DNA of 23,803 nucleotides, taken from NCBI GenBank assembly GCA_049522565.1, contig JBEKNT010000048.1, forward strand, positions 1 through 23,803, given 5' to 3'. Source of the stretch: JASHVB01 sp049522565. GTDB lineage: Bacteria > Pseudomonadota > Alphaproteobacteria > Acetobacterales > Acetobacteraceae. The number at the start of each line of letters is the position of its first letter. Within the stretch, counting starts at the first letter, position 1. The notes beneath the pieces were generated by a model. That model was not told the DNA's origin, did not search any database, and was given only the letters and a program-made list of their open reading frames with translations. Below are positions 1 to 7,948 of the stretch, piece after piece. The position numbers and the translations under genes were made by a program.

Positions 1-360
1 CACGAGACCGGGCGGAAGGTGCCCTATACGTGTACCCAGTGCGACGAGGCTTGGTGCCTGCACGCCTGCCCGGTCGAGGCGATCACCGTCGACAAGGCCA
101 CCGGCGCCAAGATCGTCAACGAGGCGACCTGCGTCGGCTGCAAGGTCTGCACCATCGCCTGCCCGTTCGGCACCATCAACTACGTCGCCGACACCGGGAA
201 GGTGCAGAAATGCGACCTGTGCGGCGGCAAGCCGGCCTGCGCGGACGCCTGCCCGACCGGCGCCATCACCTACATCGATGCCGACTGGACCGGGCTGGAT
301 CGGATGCGGCAATGGGCCGGCAAGCTGGACAACCAGCCGGCCGCCGGTCACGCGGACTGA
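1..360 (+). CDS. aorA: AOR-associated polyferredoxin subunit (5' partial)
   Basis: The reading frame is open from the first base, so the true start lies upstream of the window. The visible 119 residues carry three cysteine groups of the DmsB/HycB ferredoxin type: CTQC-x4-C-x3-CP, CVGC-x2-C-x3-CP and CDLC-x4-C-x3-CP. Twelve cysteines are seen; the family normally has four clusters, so the fourth group is probably in the missing N-terminus (inference). The protein should pass electrons between the tungsten subunit encoded next and the FAD subunit after it, in the cytoplasm. It is separated from the next gene by only 12 bases that carry that gene's ribosome binding site, so the two are co-transcribed. 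In Aromatoleum aromaticum the equivalent subunit of the aldehyde oxidoreductase is called AorA. The family call is firm; the exact partner follows from context. Confidence 0.9.
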   Translation, partial: HETGRKVPYTCTQCDEAWCLHACPVEAITVDKATGAKIVNEATCVGCKVCTIACPFGTINYVADTGKVQKCDLCGGKPACADACPTGAITYIDADWTGLDRMRQWAGKLDNQPAAGHAD

Positions 361-372
361 GGGAGAGCAATC

Positions 373-2220
373 ATGGGCTGGCAACGCAAACTGCTGCGCG
401 TCGACCTTACCGCCGGGACCTGCAAGTCCGAGCCACTCAACATGGCGTGGGCCAAGGCATTCCTCGGCCAGCGTGGCCTGGCGACGAAATACCTCGTCGA
501 GGAGACCGATCCCAAGGTCGATCCGCTGTCGCCCGGCAACAAGCTGATCTTCGCCACCGGTCCGTTGACCGGCACGATGGCGTCCACCGGCGGCCGCTAT
601 TCGGTCATCACCAAGGGTCCCCTGACCGGCGCCATCGCGTGCTCAAACTCCGGCGGTCATTGGGGCGCCGAACTCAAGATGGCCGGTTGGGACATGGTCA
701 TCCTGGAGGGGCGCTCGCCCAAGCCGGTCTATCTGCATATCGAGAACGACGACGCGGAGTTGGTGGACGCGGCGGACCTCTGGGGCAAGACCACCTGGGA
801 GACCGAACCGGCGCTGAAGCGCAAGCACCAGGATCCTCTGCTGCGCGTGTCCTGCATCGGCCGCGCCGGCGAGAACCAGGTGCTCTACGCCGCGGTGATC
901 AATGACCTGCACCGCGCCGCGGGGCGCTCGGGCGTCGGTGCCGTCATGGGGTCGAAGAACCTCAAGGCGATCGCCGTGCGCGGCACCAAGGGGGTCGGCG
1001 GCATCAAGGACCCGATGGGCTTCATGAAGGCGACAACGGCGGCCAAGCAGGTCTTGGCCGGCAATGCGGTGACCGGACAGGGCCTGCCCACCTACGGCAC
1101 TCAGGTGCTGATGAACGTCATCAACGAGGTCGGCGCGATGCCGACCCGCAACCACCGCGACGTGCAGTTCGAGGGCGCCAAGGACATCTCGGCCGAAGCG
1201 ATGCGCGAACCGCGCGCCACCGACGGCAAGGCGAACCTGGTGACCAACCAGGCGTGCTTCGGCTGCACCATCGCCTGCGGCCGCATCTCGAAGATCGATC
1301 CGACCCACTTCACCGTGGTCAACAACCCGGCGTACTGGGGCGCGTCAGGCGGCCTGGAATACGAAGCCGCCTGGGCGCTCGGCTCGGCGAATGGCGTCAA
1401 CGACCTGGAGGCGCTGACCTACGCCAATTTCCTGTGCAACGAGGATGGCTTCGATCCGATCTCGTTCGGGGCCACCGTCGGCGCGGTGATGGAACTCTAC
1501 GAGATGGGCGTGCTGACCAAAGAGCAGATCGGCATCGAGGCGCCGTTCGGTTCTGCCAAGGCGCTGACCTTCCTGTGCGAACAGACCGCGCGGGGCGAGG
1601 GATTCGGCAAGGAAGTCGGCCAGGGTTCGAAGCGGCTGTGCGCCAAGTACGGCCATCCCGAGCTGTCGATGACGGTGAAGGGCCAGGAGTTCCCGGCCTA
1701 TGACGGGCGCGGCATCCAGGGCATGGGCCTGGCCTACGCTACGTCCAACCGCGGCGCCTGCCACCTGCGCGGCTATACGGTTGCCAGCGAGATCCTCGGC
1801 ATCCCGGTGAAGACCGATCCGTTGGTGACCGACGGCAAGGCGGATCTGGTCAAGGCGTTCCAGGACGCCACCGCGGTGTTCGACAGTGCCGGCATCTGCG
1901 TGTTCACCTCCTTCGCCTGGACGTTGCAGGATGTCGCACCGCAATTGGAAGCGGCGTGCGAGGGCGACTGGTCGCTGGAAAACCTCGGCGTGGTCGGCGA
2001 GCGGATCTGGAACCTGGAGCGGCAGTTCAACCTGGCGGCCGGTTTCACTGCGGCTGACGACACGCTGCCGAAGCGGCTGCTGGAGGAACCGGCCAAGACC
2101 GGCCCGGCGAAAGGCAAGGTCAACGAACTGCACAAGATGATGCCCGCCTATTACGAAGCGCGCGGCTGGAGCCCCGACGGGCGGCCGACGCCGGAGACGC
2201 TGACCCGCCTCAGCCTGTGA
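373..2220 (+). CDS. aorB: Tungsten-type aldehyde:ferredoxin oxidoreductase, catalytic subunit
   Basis: 615 residues, the full length of the AOR family. The N-terminal third has the family signature regions (GPLTGTMASTGGRYSV and GHWGAELKMAGWD). The [4Fe-4S] ligands are visible as C295-x2-C298-x3-C302 and C509 within DSAGIC, which also matches the pterin-binding DxxGx(C/D) motif. Known AORs oxidise aldehydes to carboxylic acids at a bis-pterin tungsten site in the cytoplasm. The start is set by GGGAG seven bases before ATG 373. Flanking polyferredoxin and FAD subunits place it with the three-subunit AorABC subfamily of Aromatoleum, which couples aldehyde oxidation to NAD+. Substrate range cannot be read from sequence, and tungsten versus molybdenum is inferred from the family. 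Confidence 0.95.
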   Translation: MGWQRKLLRVDLTAGTCKSEPLNMAWAKAFLGQRGLATKYLVEETDPKVDPLSPGNKLIFATGPLTGTMASTGGRYSVITKGPLTGAIACSNSGGHWGAELKMAGWDMVILEGRSPKPVYLHIENDDAELVDAADLWGKTTWETEPALKRKHQDPLLRVSCIGRAGENQVLYAAVINDLHRAAGRSGVGAVMGSKNLKAIAVRGTKGVGGIKDPMGFMKATTAAKQVLAGNAVTGQGLPTYGTQVLMNVINEVGAMPTRNHRDVQFEGAKDISAEAMREPRATDGKANLVTNQACFGCTIACGRISKIDPTHFTVVNNPAYWGASGGLEYEAAWALGSANGVNDLEALTYANFLCNEDGFDPISFGATVGAVMELYEMGVLTKEQIGIEAPFGSAKALTFLCEQTARGEGFGKEVGQGSKRLCAKYGHPELSMTVKGQEFPAYDGRGIQGMGLAYATSNRGACHLRGYTVASEILGIPVKTDPLVTDGKADLVKAFQDATAVFDSAGICVFTSFAWTLQDVAPQLEAACEGDWSLENLGVVGERIWNLERQFNLAAGFTAADDTLPKRLLEEPAKTGPAKGKVNELHKMMPAYYEARGWSPDGRPTPETLTRLSL

Positions 2221-2230
2221 CGTGGCGCCG

Positions 2231-3475
2231 ATGCGCCACGTCATCATCGGCAACGGTCCGGCCGGGGTGATCGCGGCCGAGACGCTGCGCGCGCAGCGTC
2301 CGCAGGACAACATCGTGCTGGTGGGCGACGAGCCGGAGCCGCCCTACTCACGCATGGCAATCCCCTATCTGCTGAGCGGCAATATCGGCGAGCCGGGGAC
2401 CTACCTGCGCAAGGGCCCGGATCACTTTGCCGGGCTTCGCATTGCCCTGCGCCGGGCGGCGGCGCAGCGCATCGATACGCAGGCCCGCACGGTGGTGCTG
2501 AATGACGGCGGCGTGCTGGCGTATGACCGGCTGCTGCTGGCCACCGGAGCAGCGCCGAGCAGTCCGCCGATCCCTGGCATCGATCAGCCCGGGGTGCTGA
2601 CCTGCTGGACGCTCGCCGACGCCCGCAAGATCGCGGATTCGGTGCAACAGGGCGCTCGGGTGTTGCAGCTTGGGGCGGGCTTCATCGGCTGCATCATCAT
2701 GGAGGCGATTGCCGCGCGTGGCGCCACGCTGACCGTGGTCGAGATGGGCGATCGCGTGGTGCCGCGCATGATGCCGCCAGGAGCGTCTGCGCTGATCAAG
2801 CGGTGGTGCGAAGGCAAGGGCGTCCGCATCCTGACCGGAGCGAAGGCAACGCGGATCGAGCGCGACACCGGCGGCCTGCATGTGACGCTGGAACAGGGCG
2901 AGACGCTGGACGTCGATGTGGTGATCTCCGCTACCGGCGTGCGGCCGCAGATCGGCTTCCTGGCGGGCAGCGCCATCGCCACGGAAACCGGCATCCTGGT
3001 TGACGACCGGATGCAGACGAGCGTGGCGAACGTCTACGCGGCCGGCGATTGCGTCGAGGCGGTCGAATTCGGCACTGGGAAGCGATTTATCAACGCGATC
3101 CAGTTGAACGCGGCGGACCAGGCGCGCATCGCGGCGATGAACATGGCGGGGCGGCCGACGCGCTCGCAGGGCGCGCTGGCGATCAACGTGCTGGACACGT
3201 TTGGCCTGATTTCTGCGTCGTTCGGCCAGTGGCAGGGCGTGGCGGGCGGCGATCACACCGAACTCAGCGACGACGGCGCGTTCAAGTATTTGCGGCTGGA
3301 GTTCGATGGCGATGTGCTGGCCGGGGCGACCAGTCTGGGCCTGACAGAGCATGTCGGGGTGATCCGCGGGCTGATCCAGTCGCGCACGAAGCTTGGGCCT
3401 TGGAAGGCTCGCCTGATGCGGGATCCAACGCAGCTCATGGCCGCCTACCTGGCGTGTGCGCAGGCTGCCGCGTGA
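2231..3475 (+). CDS. aorC: FAD/NAD(P)-dependent oxidoreductase subunit of AOR
   Basis: 414 residues from ATG 2231; an in-frame GTG at 2222 is the alternative start and neither has a clear Shine-Dalgarno. The N-terminus holds an FAD Rossmann motif (GNGPAG, residues 7-12). A second dinucleotide fold carries LGAGFIGC near residue 155, and the FAD-closing motif VYAAGDC sits near residue 270. This is the pyridine nucleotide-disulfide oxidoreductase/NirB-like fold. The gene starts within 11 bases of the aorB stop, so it should be the subunit that takes electrons from the polyferredoxin and reduces NAD(P)+. A nitrite-reductase-like or rubredoxin-reductase-like role is possible from fold alone, but context favours AorC. 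Confidence 0.88.
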   Translation: MRHVIIGNGPAGVIAAETLRAQRPQDNIVLVGDEPEPPYSRMAIPYLLSGNIGEPGTYLRKGPDHFAGLRIALRRAAAQRIDTQARTVVLNDGGVLAYDRLLLATGAAPSSPPIPGIDQPGVLTCWTLADARKIADSVQQGARVLQLGAGFIGCIIMEAIAARGATLTVVEMGDRVVPRMMPPGASALIKRWCEGKGVRILTGAKATRIERDTGGLHVTLEQGETLDVDVVISATGVRPQIGFLAGSAIATETGILVDDRMQTSVANVYAAGDCVEAVEFGTGKRFINAIQLNAADQARIAAMNMAGRPTRSQGALAINVLDTFGLISASFGQWQGVAGGDHTELSDDGAFKYLRLEFDGDVLAGATSLGLTEHVGVIRGLIQSRTKLGPWKARLMRDPTQLMAAYLACAQAAA

Positions 3476-3526
3476 GGTAGCCGAGGCGATGCGCGGTGTA
3501 GTGACGCCGCGAGTGCGATCCACGCC

Positions 3527-3710
3527 GTCGTTGCGAGTTGACCACCAGCCGGCAGCCGCGACCCGCACTGGATGAAACTGTGGGCGTCGCCGCGGGCAAG
3601 AGACTCCCCCTCCCTCAAGGGGAGGGGGAGTTGTACCTTGCGAGCGGAGCGAAGCAATCTCCCGGCCTGCATTGGCGCAGGACTTTGCTTCGCTCTGCTC
3701 GCACTGACGG
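3527..3710. repeat. Dispersed palindromic repeat, copy A, inside the aor operon
   Basis: This fills most of the 293-bp gap between aorC and the MoaD-like gene. It begins with CGTCGTTGCGAG and ends with CTCGCACTGACGG, near-inverted ends. It contains a hairpin ACTCCCCCTCCC/GGGGAGGGGGAGT (3603-3631) and a second one, GCGAGCGGAGCGAAGCAA (3640-3657) with its complement at 3685-3702, one mismatch. The module ACCCGCACTGGATGAAACTG recurs in copy B (from about 8132) and, inverted, in copy C (14608-14652). No transposase is present. The open frame from 3538 through it is an artefact of the repeat. Confidence 0.8.
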
Positions 3711-3768
3711 CAAAAAGCCGCCATACTCGACGTTGGAGTTTGAACCCAGGCGAACCGGCACCGGCGTC

Positions 3769-4053
3769 ATGCATCCCAGGATTACCGGCGAGGGCAGGAT
3801 TCACGTAACGCTGAAGCTGTACGCGTCGCTGACCCAGTATCTGCCCGAGGCGTTCCGCAGAAGCCATGCCATGCCGATGGAGGTTGACCCGACCGCAACC
3901 ATCGATTCGATTGTCGCGCCGCTCGGCATGCCGGCAGCGTTGGTGAAACTTGTCGTGCTGAACGGGGTGTTCGTGCCGCCCAGCCAACGCGCCACCAAAC
4001 GGTTCGTCGATGGGGACGTGTTGGCGATCTGGCCGCCGGTCGCGGGCGGCTGA
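3769..4053 (+). CDS. MoaD/ThiS-like sulfur carrier, AOR-linked
   Basis: 94 residues with the ubiquitin-like MoaD pattern: an initial beta strand (IHVTLKLYASLTQYLP), LVVLNGVFV in the middle, and the C-terminal run DGDVLAIWPPVAGG, whose final Gly-Gly is the adenylation and thiocarboxylation site of MoaD proteins. Known members donate sulfur for molybdopterin dithiolene formation; one encoded with an AOR probably supplies or tunes the pterin for that enzyme. The reading frame is open back to 3538, but that part is a dispersed repeat, so ATG 3769 is preferred; it has no good Shine-Dalgarno. The stop overlaps the next ATG by one base (TGATG), indicating translational coupling. Confidence 0.82.
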   Translation: MHPRITGEGRIHVTLKLYASLTQYLPEAFRRSHAMPMEVDPTATIDSIVAPLGMPAALVKLVVLNGVFVPPSQRATKRFVDGDVLAIWPPVAGG

Positions 4054-4352
4054 TGGACGCCACGCCGGCCGATGTGACCCTGCGCTTCGAGATGGGCTGC
4101 GTGGCTGAAGAGTTCCACCGGAGGCTGCCCGCTGTCGCGTCCGTCGAGTACGATACCATGCTGGCTCAGTTCAGCCATGTGGAGGACGGCAGAAGCTGGC
4201 GTCTGCGGCTGATCGATCCGCGAGAGCGGAGGATCGCCGCGGTGCGTCTGCCCGTGGTGGATGTGGAATTTGTGTTTCAGGGCTATACGCAGGCCGAAAT
4301 CGACTTGATCATGGCGCGCTTCTTCGCGCATTTCCGCCGTGGCGGCGGGTGA
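4053..4352 (+). CDS. Small uncharacterised protein, last gene of the aor operon
   Basis: 99 residues, not recognised. It is soluble-looking, with no signal peptide or membrane segment. It has alternating beta-like and acidic stretches (VASVEYDTMLAQFSHVEDG; RLPVVDVEFVFQGYT) and an Arg/Gly-rich tail. One cysteine only, so it is not an iron-sulfur protein. Its start codon overlaps the stop of the MoaD-like gene by one base, which argues strongly for co-expression with the cofactor carrier. A role in cofactor insertion or as a partner of the MoaD-like protein is an inference from position only. Confidence 0.75.
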   Translation: MDATPADVTLRFEMGCVAEEFHRRLPAVASVEYDTMLAQFSHVEDGRSWRLRLIDPRERRIAAVRLPVVDVEFVFQGYTQAEIDLIMARFFAHFRRGGG

Positions 4353-4393
4353 ACCGTCCGATCGTTATGGCCGTCCCTCAGCGGCCGGCCAAC

Positions 4394-4657
4394 TTACGGC
4401 TGCCAGTCTTTCAGCTCTTCATCCAGATGCGCGTACTCAGCCGAAACTTCGGCCCCGGCGATGAGCGCGATCTCGTCGCCGGTTAGCTCGCCCACCCTGA
4501 GTACTCGCCGGTCCCGACGCCGGAGCCGTTGGTATTCCCCGGCGGAGGCGACAGCCAGACGGTCGCGGCCGTTCTTTGTGAGCGTCTCCGGTTCGGACAA
4601 CGCCCGATCGGAGAGAGTGCCGTCGTGCTTGATGAACGCTGCGGTCGTGACCCGCAT
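4394..4657 (-). CDS. Phd/YefM-like antitoxin, no adjacent toxin
   Basis: 87 residues. The centre (LTKNGRDRLAVASAGEYQRL followed by RRDRRV) matches the DNA-binding half of Phd/YefM antitoxins, where a basic residue cluster follows the 'valvS.eeY..L' pattern. The acidic C-terminus (SAEYAHLDEELKDW) is the part that usually wraps the toxin. It converges on the aor operon with 41 bases between stops. Neither side holds a RelE, ParE, Doc or PIN-like reading frame, so it appears to be a solitary antitoxin or the survivor of a broken pair. ATG 4657 has only a weak Shine-Dalgarno. Family call moderately sure. Confidence 0.7.
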   Translation of the reverse strand: MRVTTAAFIKHDGTLSDRALSEPETLTKNGRDRLAVASAGEYQRLRRRDRRVLRVGELTGDEIALIAGAEVSAEYAHLDEELKDWQP

Positions 4658-4673
4658 TGCCGCGCTCGCGGTA

Positions 4674-4684
4674 TGAATAGTTCA
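4674..4684 (-). promoter_or_regulatory. Possible autoregulatory palindrome upstream of the antitoxin
   Basis: TGAATAGTTCA (arms TGAA/TTCA around TAG) lies 17 bases upstream of the antitoxin start in a locally AT-rich stretch (4672-4720) within GC-rich DNA. Phd/YefM proteins commonly repress their own promoter at short palindromes. A site this short could be chance. Confidence 0.3.
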
Positions 4685-4803
4685 CGTTGTACTTGTCATT
4701 CGAGTTAATTGCGATATTCACCCCCCCACCACGGGGCGATCGCATTTGGGGTCCAACGCTGCGACCGTTCTCTCGTCATGGTGCGCGAAGGCGGACCATC
4801 CGC

Positions 4804-5214
4804 GACTTTCCGCAATTTTCGACGGTAGGCAGCCAGTCTCCACCGATGGTTTTGCAATCGCACAGGAATAAGCCGCCGTCCGATCATGACCGGGACATCC
4901 AACAAATCGGTCGGCGCCAAACCGGGGCACGGGTCCGAAGTTGCGGACCGATCACGGCGCGGTCAGCGCAGTCCCGACGCACCGGCCGCGCCGACTGCGG
5001 TTCACGAAAATCGCCAGGTTTCAGCACGGAGAAAGCGCGGAGGGCACGGTGAACACCGAGCTTGCGTGTTGCCCCGACTGTCGGGGAGGCAGGCGGCCGC
5101 CCTGTTCACCGTGCCCGCCGCGCTTGCTCCGTGCCAAGGATCTTGCTGCATTGCGGAGGCACAAGCGCCGCCGTCACCCCTGGTCTCCACGACCCCACGA
5201 AATTGCCGAAAGTC
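4804..5214. repeat. Nested inverted repeats in a gene-free stretch
   Basis: The 720 bases between the antitoxin and the acyl-CoA ligase hold no convincing gene. An outer pair is visible: GACTTTCCGCAATTTTCG (4804-4821) and the inverse of GACTTTCGGCAATTTCG (5198-5214). Inside it are two 32-base arms, 5024-5055 and 5103-5134, complementary except for two positions; they start GCACGGAG and end GGGCACGGTGAACA. The 47-base loop itself carries CCCCGAC-T-GTCGGGG and GGCGGCCGCC. This could be a MITE-like element or a structured RNA; no transposase is seen. Confidence 0.65.
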
Positions 5215-5240
5215 GAGCTCAGTAACGCCCAGGGGCGACG

Positions 5241-5261
5241 GCCCGCCATGACGGGGCGGGC
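5241..5261 (-). terminator. Possible GC-rich terminator hairpin for the acyl-CoA ligase
   Basis: GCCCGCC (5241-5247) pairs with GGCGGGC (5255-5261) over a 7-base loop, about 115 bases past the ligase stop. No T-run follows on the minus strand, so factor-independent activity is doubtful. Confidence 0.25.
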
Positions 5262-5377
5262 GATGCTGCGCCGCATGTCGAATCGTGCCTGCTTTGCCGC
5301 GAGCCGTTGGATGATACCGACCCCGCAGCCGCCAGGCGCGTGCTTCCGGATCAAGCCCGATCGCCCCGCGTGAGCCG

Positions 5378-7030
5378 TTACCCGGTCGGCGCCTGCTGCT
5401 CTTCCAGGTAATCCCGGTAGCGCGAACGCAATGCGGTCTTCAGCAGCTTGCCCGTCGCGGTATGCGGCAACGCGTCCACCACGACCACCGCGTCCGGCAG
5501 CCACCATTTGGCGACCTTGCCCTCATAGATTTGCAGCACCGATTCCGGATCGATCGTGTGACCCGGCCGCGGCACCACCAGCAGCAGCGGTCGCTCGTCC
5601 CATTTCGCATGGCGTGCGGCGATCACCGCCGCCTCCAACACGTCCGGATGCGACACCGCGATATTTTCCAGCGTGATCGAGCTGATCCACTCGCCGCCCG
5701 ACTTCACCACGTCCTTCGACCGGTCGGTGATTTCCATGAACCCGTCGGGATCGATCGTCGCCACGTCGCCGGTGGCAAACCAGCCCTCGGCATCGCACGC
5801 GCTGCCCGGCTCGTCGCCGTAATAGGCGGAGGTCACCCACGGCCCGCGCACCATCAGGTCGCCGAACGCCACGCCGTCCCACGGCAGTTCGCGGCCCTCG
5901 CCATCGACGATCTTCATGTCGATCCCGGCCAGGATGCGCCCCTGCTTCAGCATGTGCCGCACCGCCGCAGCTTTCTCCAATCCCACCTGCGCCAGTTTCG
6001 GAGCATTGTAGGTGCCGACCGGACTCAGTTCGGTCATGCCCCAGCCATGCTCCACCGCGACGCCGTACTCGTCGCGGAACGCCTCGATCAGCAGCGGCGG
6101 CGCCGCCGACCCGCCGGTCATGATGCGGGTCACCGTGTGCAGTTTCTCGCCGCTGCTGCGCAGGTGTTGCAACAGGCCGAGCCACACGGTCGGCACGCCG
6201 CAGGTCAGCGTGACGCGCTCCTCGTTGAGCAATGCCGCCATGCTGGCGCCGTCCAGGTGCCGCGCCGGCAGCACCAGCGCCGCCCCGGTCATCGCCGTGG
6301 CATAGGGAATTCCCCAGGCGTTGACATGGAACATCGGCACCACCGGAAGAATCCGGCTGATCGCGCGCAGCGCCAGCACGTCGGGCAGGGCGATCGCGTA
6401 GGCATGCAGCACCGTGGAGCGGTGGCTGTACAGCACGCCCTTCGGCCGCCCGGTCGTTCCGGACGTGTAGCACAGCGCGCTGGCGGTGTTCTCGTCGAAG
6501 CCGGGCCAGGCGTAGTCCTCGTCGGCCTCAGTCATCAGCGTGTCGTAGCAGTGCAGCCGCATGCCCGGCGCCAGCGCGACCTCCGGCATCTGTGCGGCGG
6601 TGCCCAGCATCACCACGTCGCGCACGCTGTCGCTGATGCGCGGCGCGATCTGGTTCAGCAGCGCGGCGAAGCCGATATCGACGAACAGCACCCGGTCGGC
6701 GGCGTGGTTGATGATGTAGGCGATGTCGTCCGGATGCAGCCGCGGATTGACGGTGTGGCAGATCGCCTGCATCCCCGGCGCCGCGTAATAGACTTCGAGA
6801 TGGCGGTAGTCGTTCCACGCCAGCGTGCCGACGCGGTCGCCGTCGCCGATGCCCAGGCGTTGCAGCACCCGCGCCAGACGCCGCGCGCGGCGTTCCGTCT
6901 CGCCCCAGGTGGTGCGATGGATGCTGCCGTCATGGGTGCGCGAGACGACCTCGCCCGCGGCGTGGTGACGTGCCGCGTGGGTCAGCAGGGCAGAGATCAT
7001 CAGCGGTTGCTGCTGCATCAGACCGAGCAT
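5378..7030 (-). CDS. AMP-forming acyl-CoA synthetase (AlkK-like fatty acid--CoA ligase)
   Basis: 550 residues, normal for the medium-chain AlkK/FadD-like group. Core adenylation motifs are present in order: YTSGTTGRPKG, the A5 region HGWGMTELSPVGTYN, GWFATGDVATIDPDGFMEITDRS, and the C-terminal lysine motif TATGKLLK. The enzyme activates a carboxylic acid to acyl-AMP and then acyl-CoA in the cytoplasm. The start is set by GGAGG (plus-strand CCTCC at 7039-7043), eight bases before ATG 7030, and MLGLMQQQPLMIS matches the usual family N-terminus; an open frame continues to 7099 but is not supported. It lies 288 bases after the OmpA gene on the same strand. Chain-length preference cannot be read. 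Confidence 0.9.
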   Translation of the reverse strand: MLGLMQQQPLMISALLTHAARHHAAGEVVSRTHDGSIHRTTWGETERRARRLARVLQRLGIGDGDRVGTLAWNDYRHLEVYYAAPGMQAICHTVNPRLHPDDIAYIINHAADRVLFVDIGFAALLNQIAPRISDSVRDVVMLGTAAQMPEVALAPGMRLHCYDTLMTEADEDYAWPGFDENTASALCYTSGTTGRPKGVLYSHRSTVLHAYAIALPDVLALRAISRILPVVPMFHVNAWGIPYATAMTGAALVLPARHLDGASMAALLNEERVTLTCGVPTVWLGLLQHLRSSGEKLHTVTRIMTGGSAAPPLLIEAFRDEYGVAVEHGWGMTELSPVGTYNAPKLAQVGLEKAAAVRHMLKQGRILAGIDMKIVDGEGRELPWDGVAFGDLMVRGPWVTSAYYGDEPGSACDAEGWFATGDVATIDPDGFMEITDRSKDVVKSGGEWISSITLENIAVSHPDVLEAAVIAARHAKWDERPLLLVVPRPGHTIDPESVLQIYEGKVAKWWLPDAVVVVDALPHTATGKLLKTALRSRYRDYLEEQQAPTG

Positions 7031-7276
7031 GGTCGTCGCCTCCGGTTGCGGCGGCATCGTGGCGTGCCGCGTGGCTGGAAATGATACGGCAACCGGCACG
7101 GAACCAACAGGGAGGCTGCGATGCGGCCGACCGCACTGGTGTGTGGCCGGCCGGGTGGGGACTCGGGCCAGGCCGGCACGCCGGGCTCAGGGGACTGTCA
7201 GGTGGCAACCGGGGCAAGTGTGGCGACGCCAGCCTTCAACCCGGCGCAGTCCGGGCGCTACGCAGGAGACGCCTGG

Positions 7277-7308
7277 CGCGCCGCCCGCGCACGCGGACAG
7301 GCGGCGCG
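7277..7308 (-). terminator. Probable hairpin terminator after the OmpA gene
   Basis: CGCGCCGCC (7277-7285) pairs perfectly with GGCGGCGCG (7300-7308) over a 14-base loop, starting 10 bases past the OmpA stop on the minus strand. There is no T-run, so it may act as a 3' stabiliser or with Rho. The rest of the 7031-7318 gap shows nothing else clear. Confidence 0.4.
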
Positions 7309-7318
7309 GTCCGCCGGT

Positions 7319-7948
7319 TCACGCCCCGAGGTTGATGATCTGCACGCGCCGGTTGCGCAGTTCCGGAGTCTGCGGCGGCGTCGGCACCAGCAGCCCCTGC
7401 TCGCCCATGCCGACCGCTTCCAGCCGTGCCGGTGCGACGCCGAACTTCGCGCTGAGATACGCCACGACAGAAGCCGCCCGCTGCTCCGACAATGCGCGGT
7501 TGTAGTCGGCGGAGCCCACCGTGTCGGTATGGCCCTCGATGCGGAACCGATAGTCCGACAGCTCGCGATTGCTCAGCGCGCGGCCGAGTTGATCCAGCGC
7601 CGTCATGGCCTGCGGCGTAAGCTGGGCCGAATCGGTGGCGAAAACCACCGTGAGGTTGATCGACCGGCCGGCTCCCGAAGACTGTGGCGTGGCCATTGGC
7701 TGGGTTGCTGCCGTCCGCACACCGGGGGCGGAGGCCGATGACCACGCCGGGTTGGCCGATGGGGCCGCCGTCGCGGCCGGCCCGGACGGCGAGGCCAGGC
7801 GGATACCCCGGGTATTCCCGTTTTGCAGGTTGCCGGTGGGCTTCAGCGCAGTGATGATCTGTTCCGCGGTCGGGTTGCTTTGGGCAAATCCGGCCGTCGC
7901 GCCAAACAGCATCGGCGCGACGGCCAGGCATGTGATCAGACGGCGCAT
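7319..7948 (-). CDS. OmpA-family peptidoglycan-binding protein
   Basis: 209 residues. A signal peptide (MRRLITCLAVAPMLFGATAG, cleavage near FAQ-SNP) is followed by a short linker rich in Ser, Pro and Ala. The OmpA C-terminal domain covers roughly residues 100-209 and shows FATDSAQLTP, IEGHTDTVGSADYNRALSEQ with the peptidoglycan-contacting Asp, and the closing RNRRVQI with the conserved Arg. It should sit in the periplasm or outer membrane and bind diaminopimelate. No beta-barrel is present. The start is supported by AGAGGA six bases upstream of ATG 7948; the frame open to 8062 is not needed. It is the downstream neighbour of the TRAP genes but separated by a large repeat, so probably an independent unit. 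Confidence 0.88.
   Translation of the reverse strand: MRRLITCLAVAPMLFGATAGFAQSNPTAEQIITALKPTGNLQNGNTRGIRLASPSGPAATAAPSANPAWSSASAPGVRTAATQPMATPQSSGAGRSINLTVVFATDSAQLTPQAMTALDQLGRALSNRELSDYRFRIEGHTDTVGSADYNRALSEQRAASVVAYLSAKFGVAPARLEAVGMGEQGLLVPTPPQTPELRNRRVQIINLGA

Noticed and set aside
3538..3768. N-terminal extension of the MoaD-like protein
   Set aside because: The extra 77 residues are translated dispersed repeat; MoaD proteins are about 80-95 residues.
4370..4386. Terminator hairpin GGCCG/CGGCC after the aor operon
   Set aside because: The stem is only five pairs with no T-run; too weak to call.
4687..5251. Several 60-120-aa frames on both strands between the antitoxin and the ligase
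   Set aside because: They overlap each other and the inverted repeats, are Arg/Pro rich and have no recognisable domain or ribosome binding site.
5462..7084. 540-aa plus-strand frame opposite the acyl-CoA ligase
   Set aside because: No motifs, biased composition, fully antisense to a gene with all adenylation motifs.
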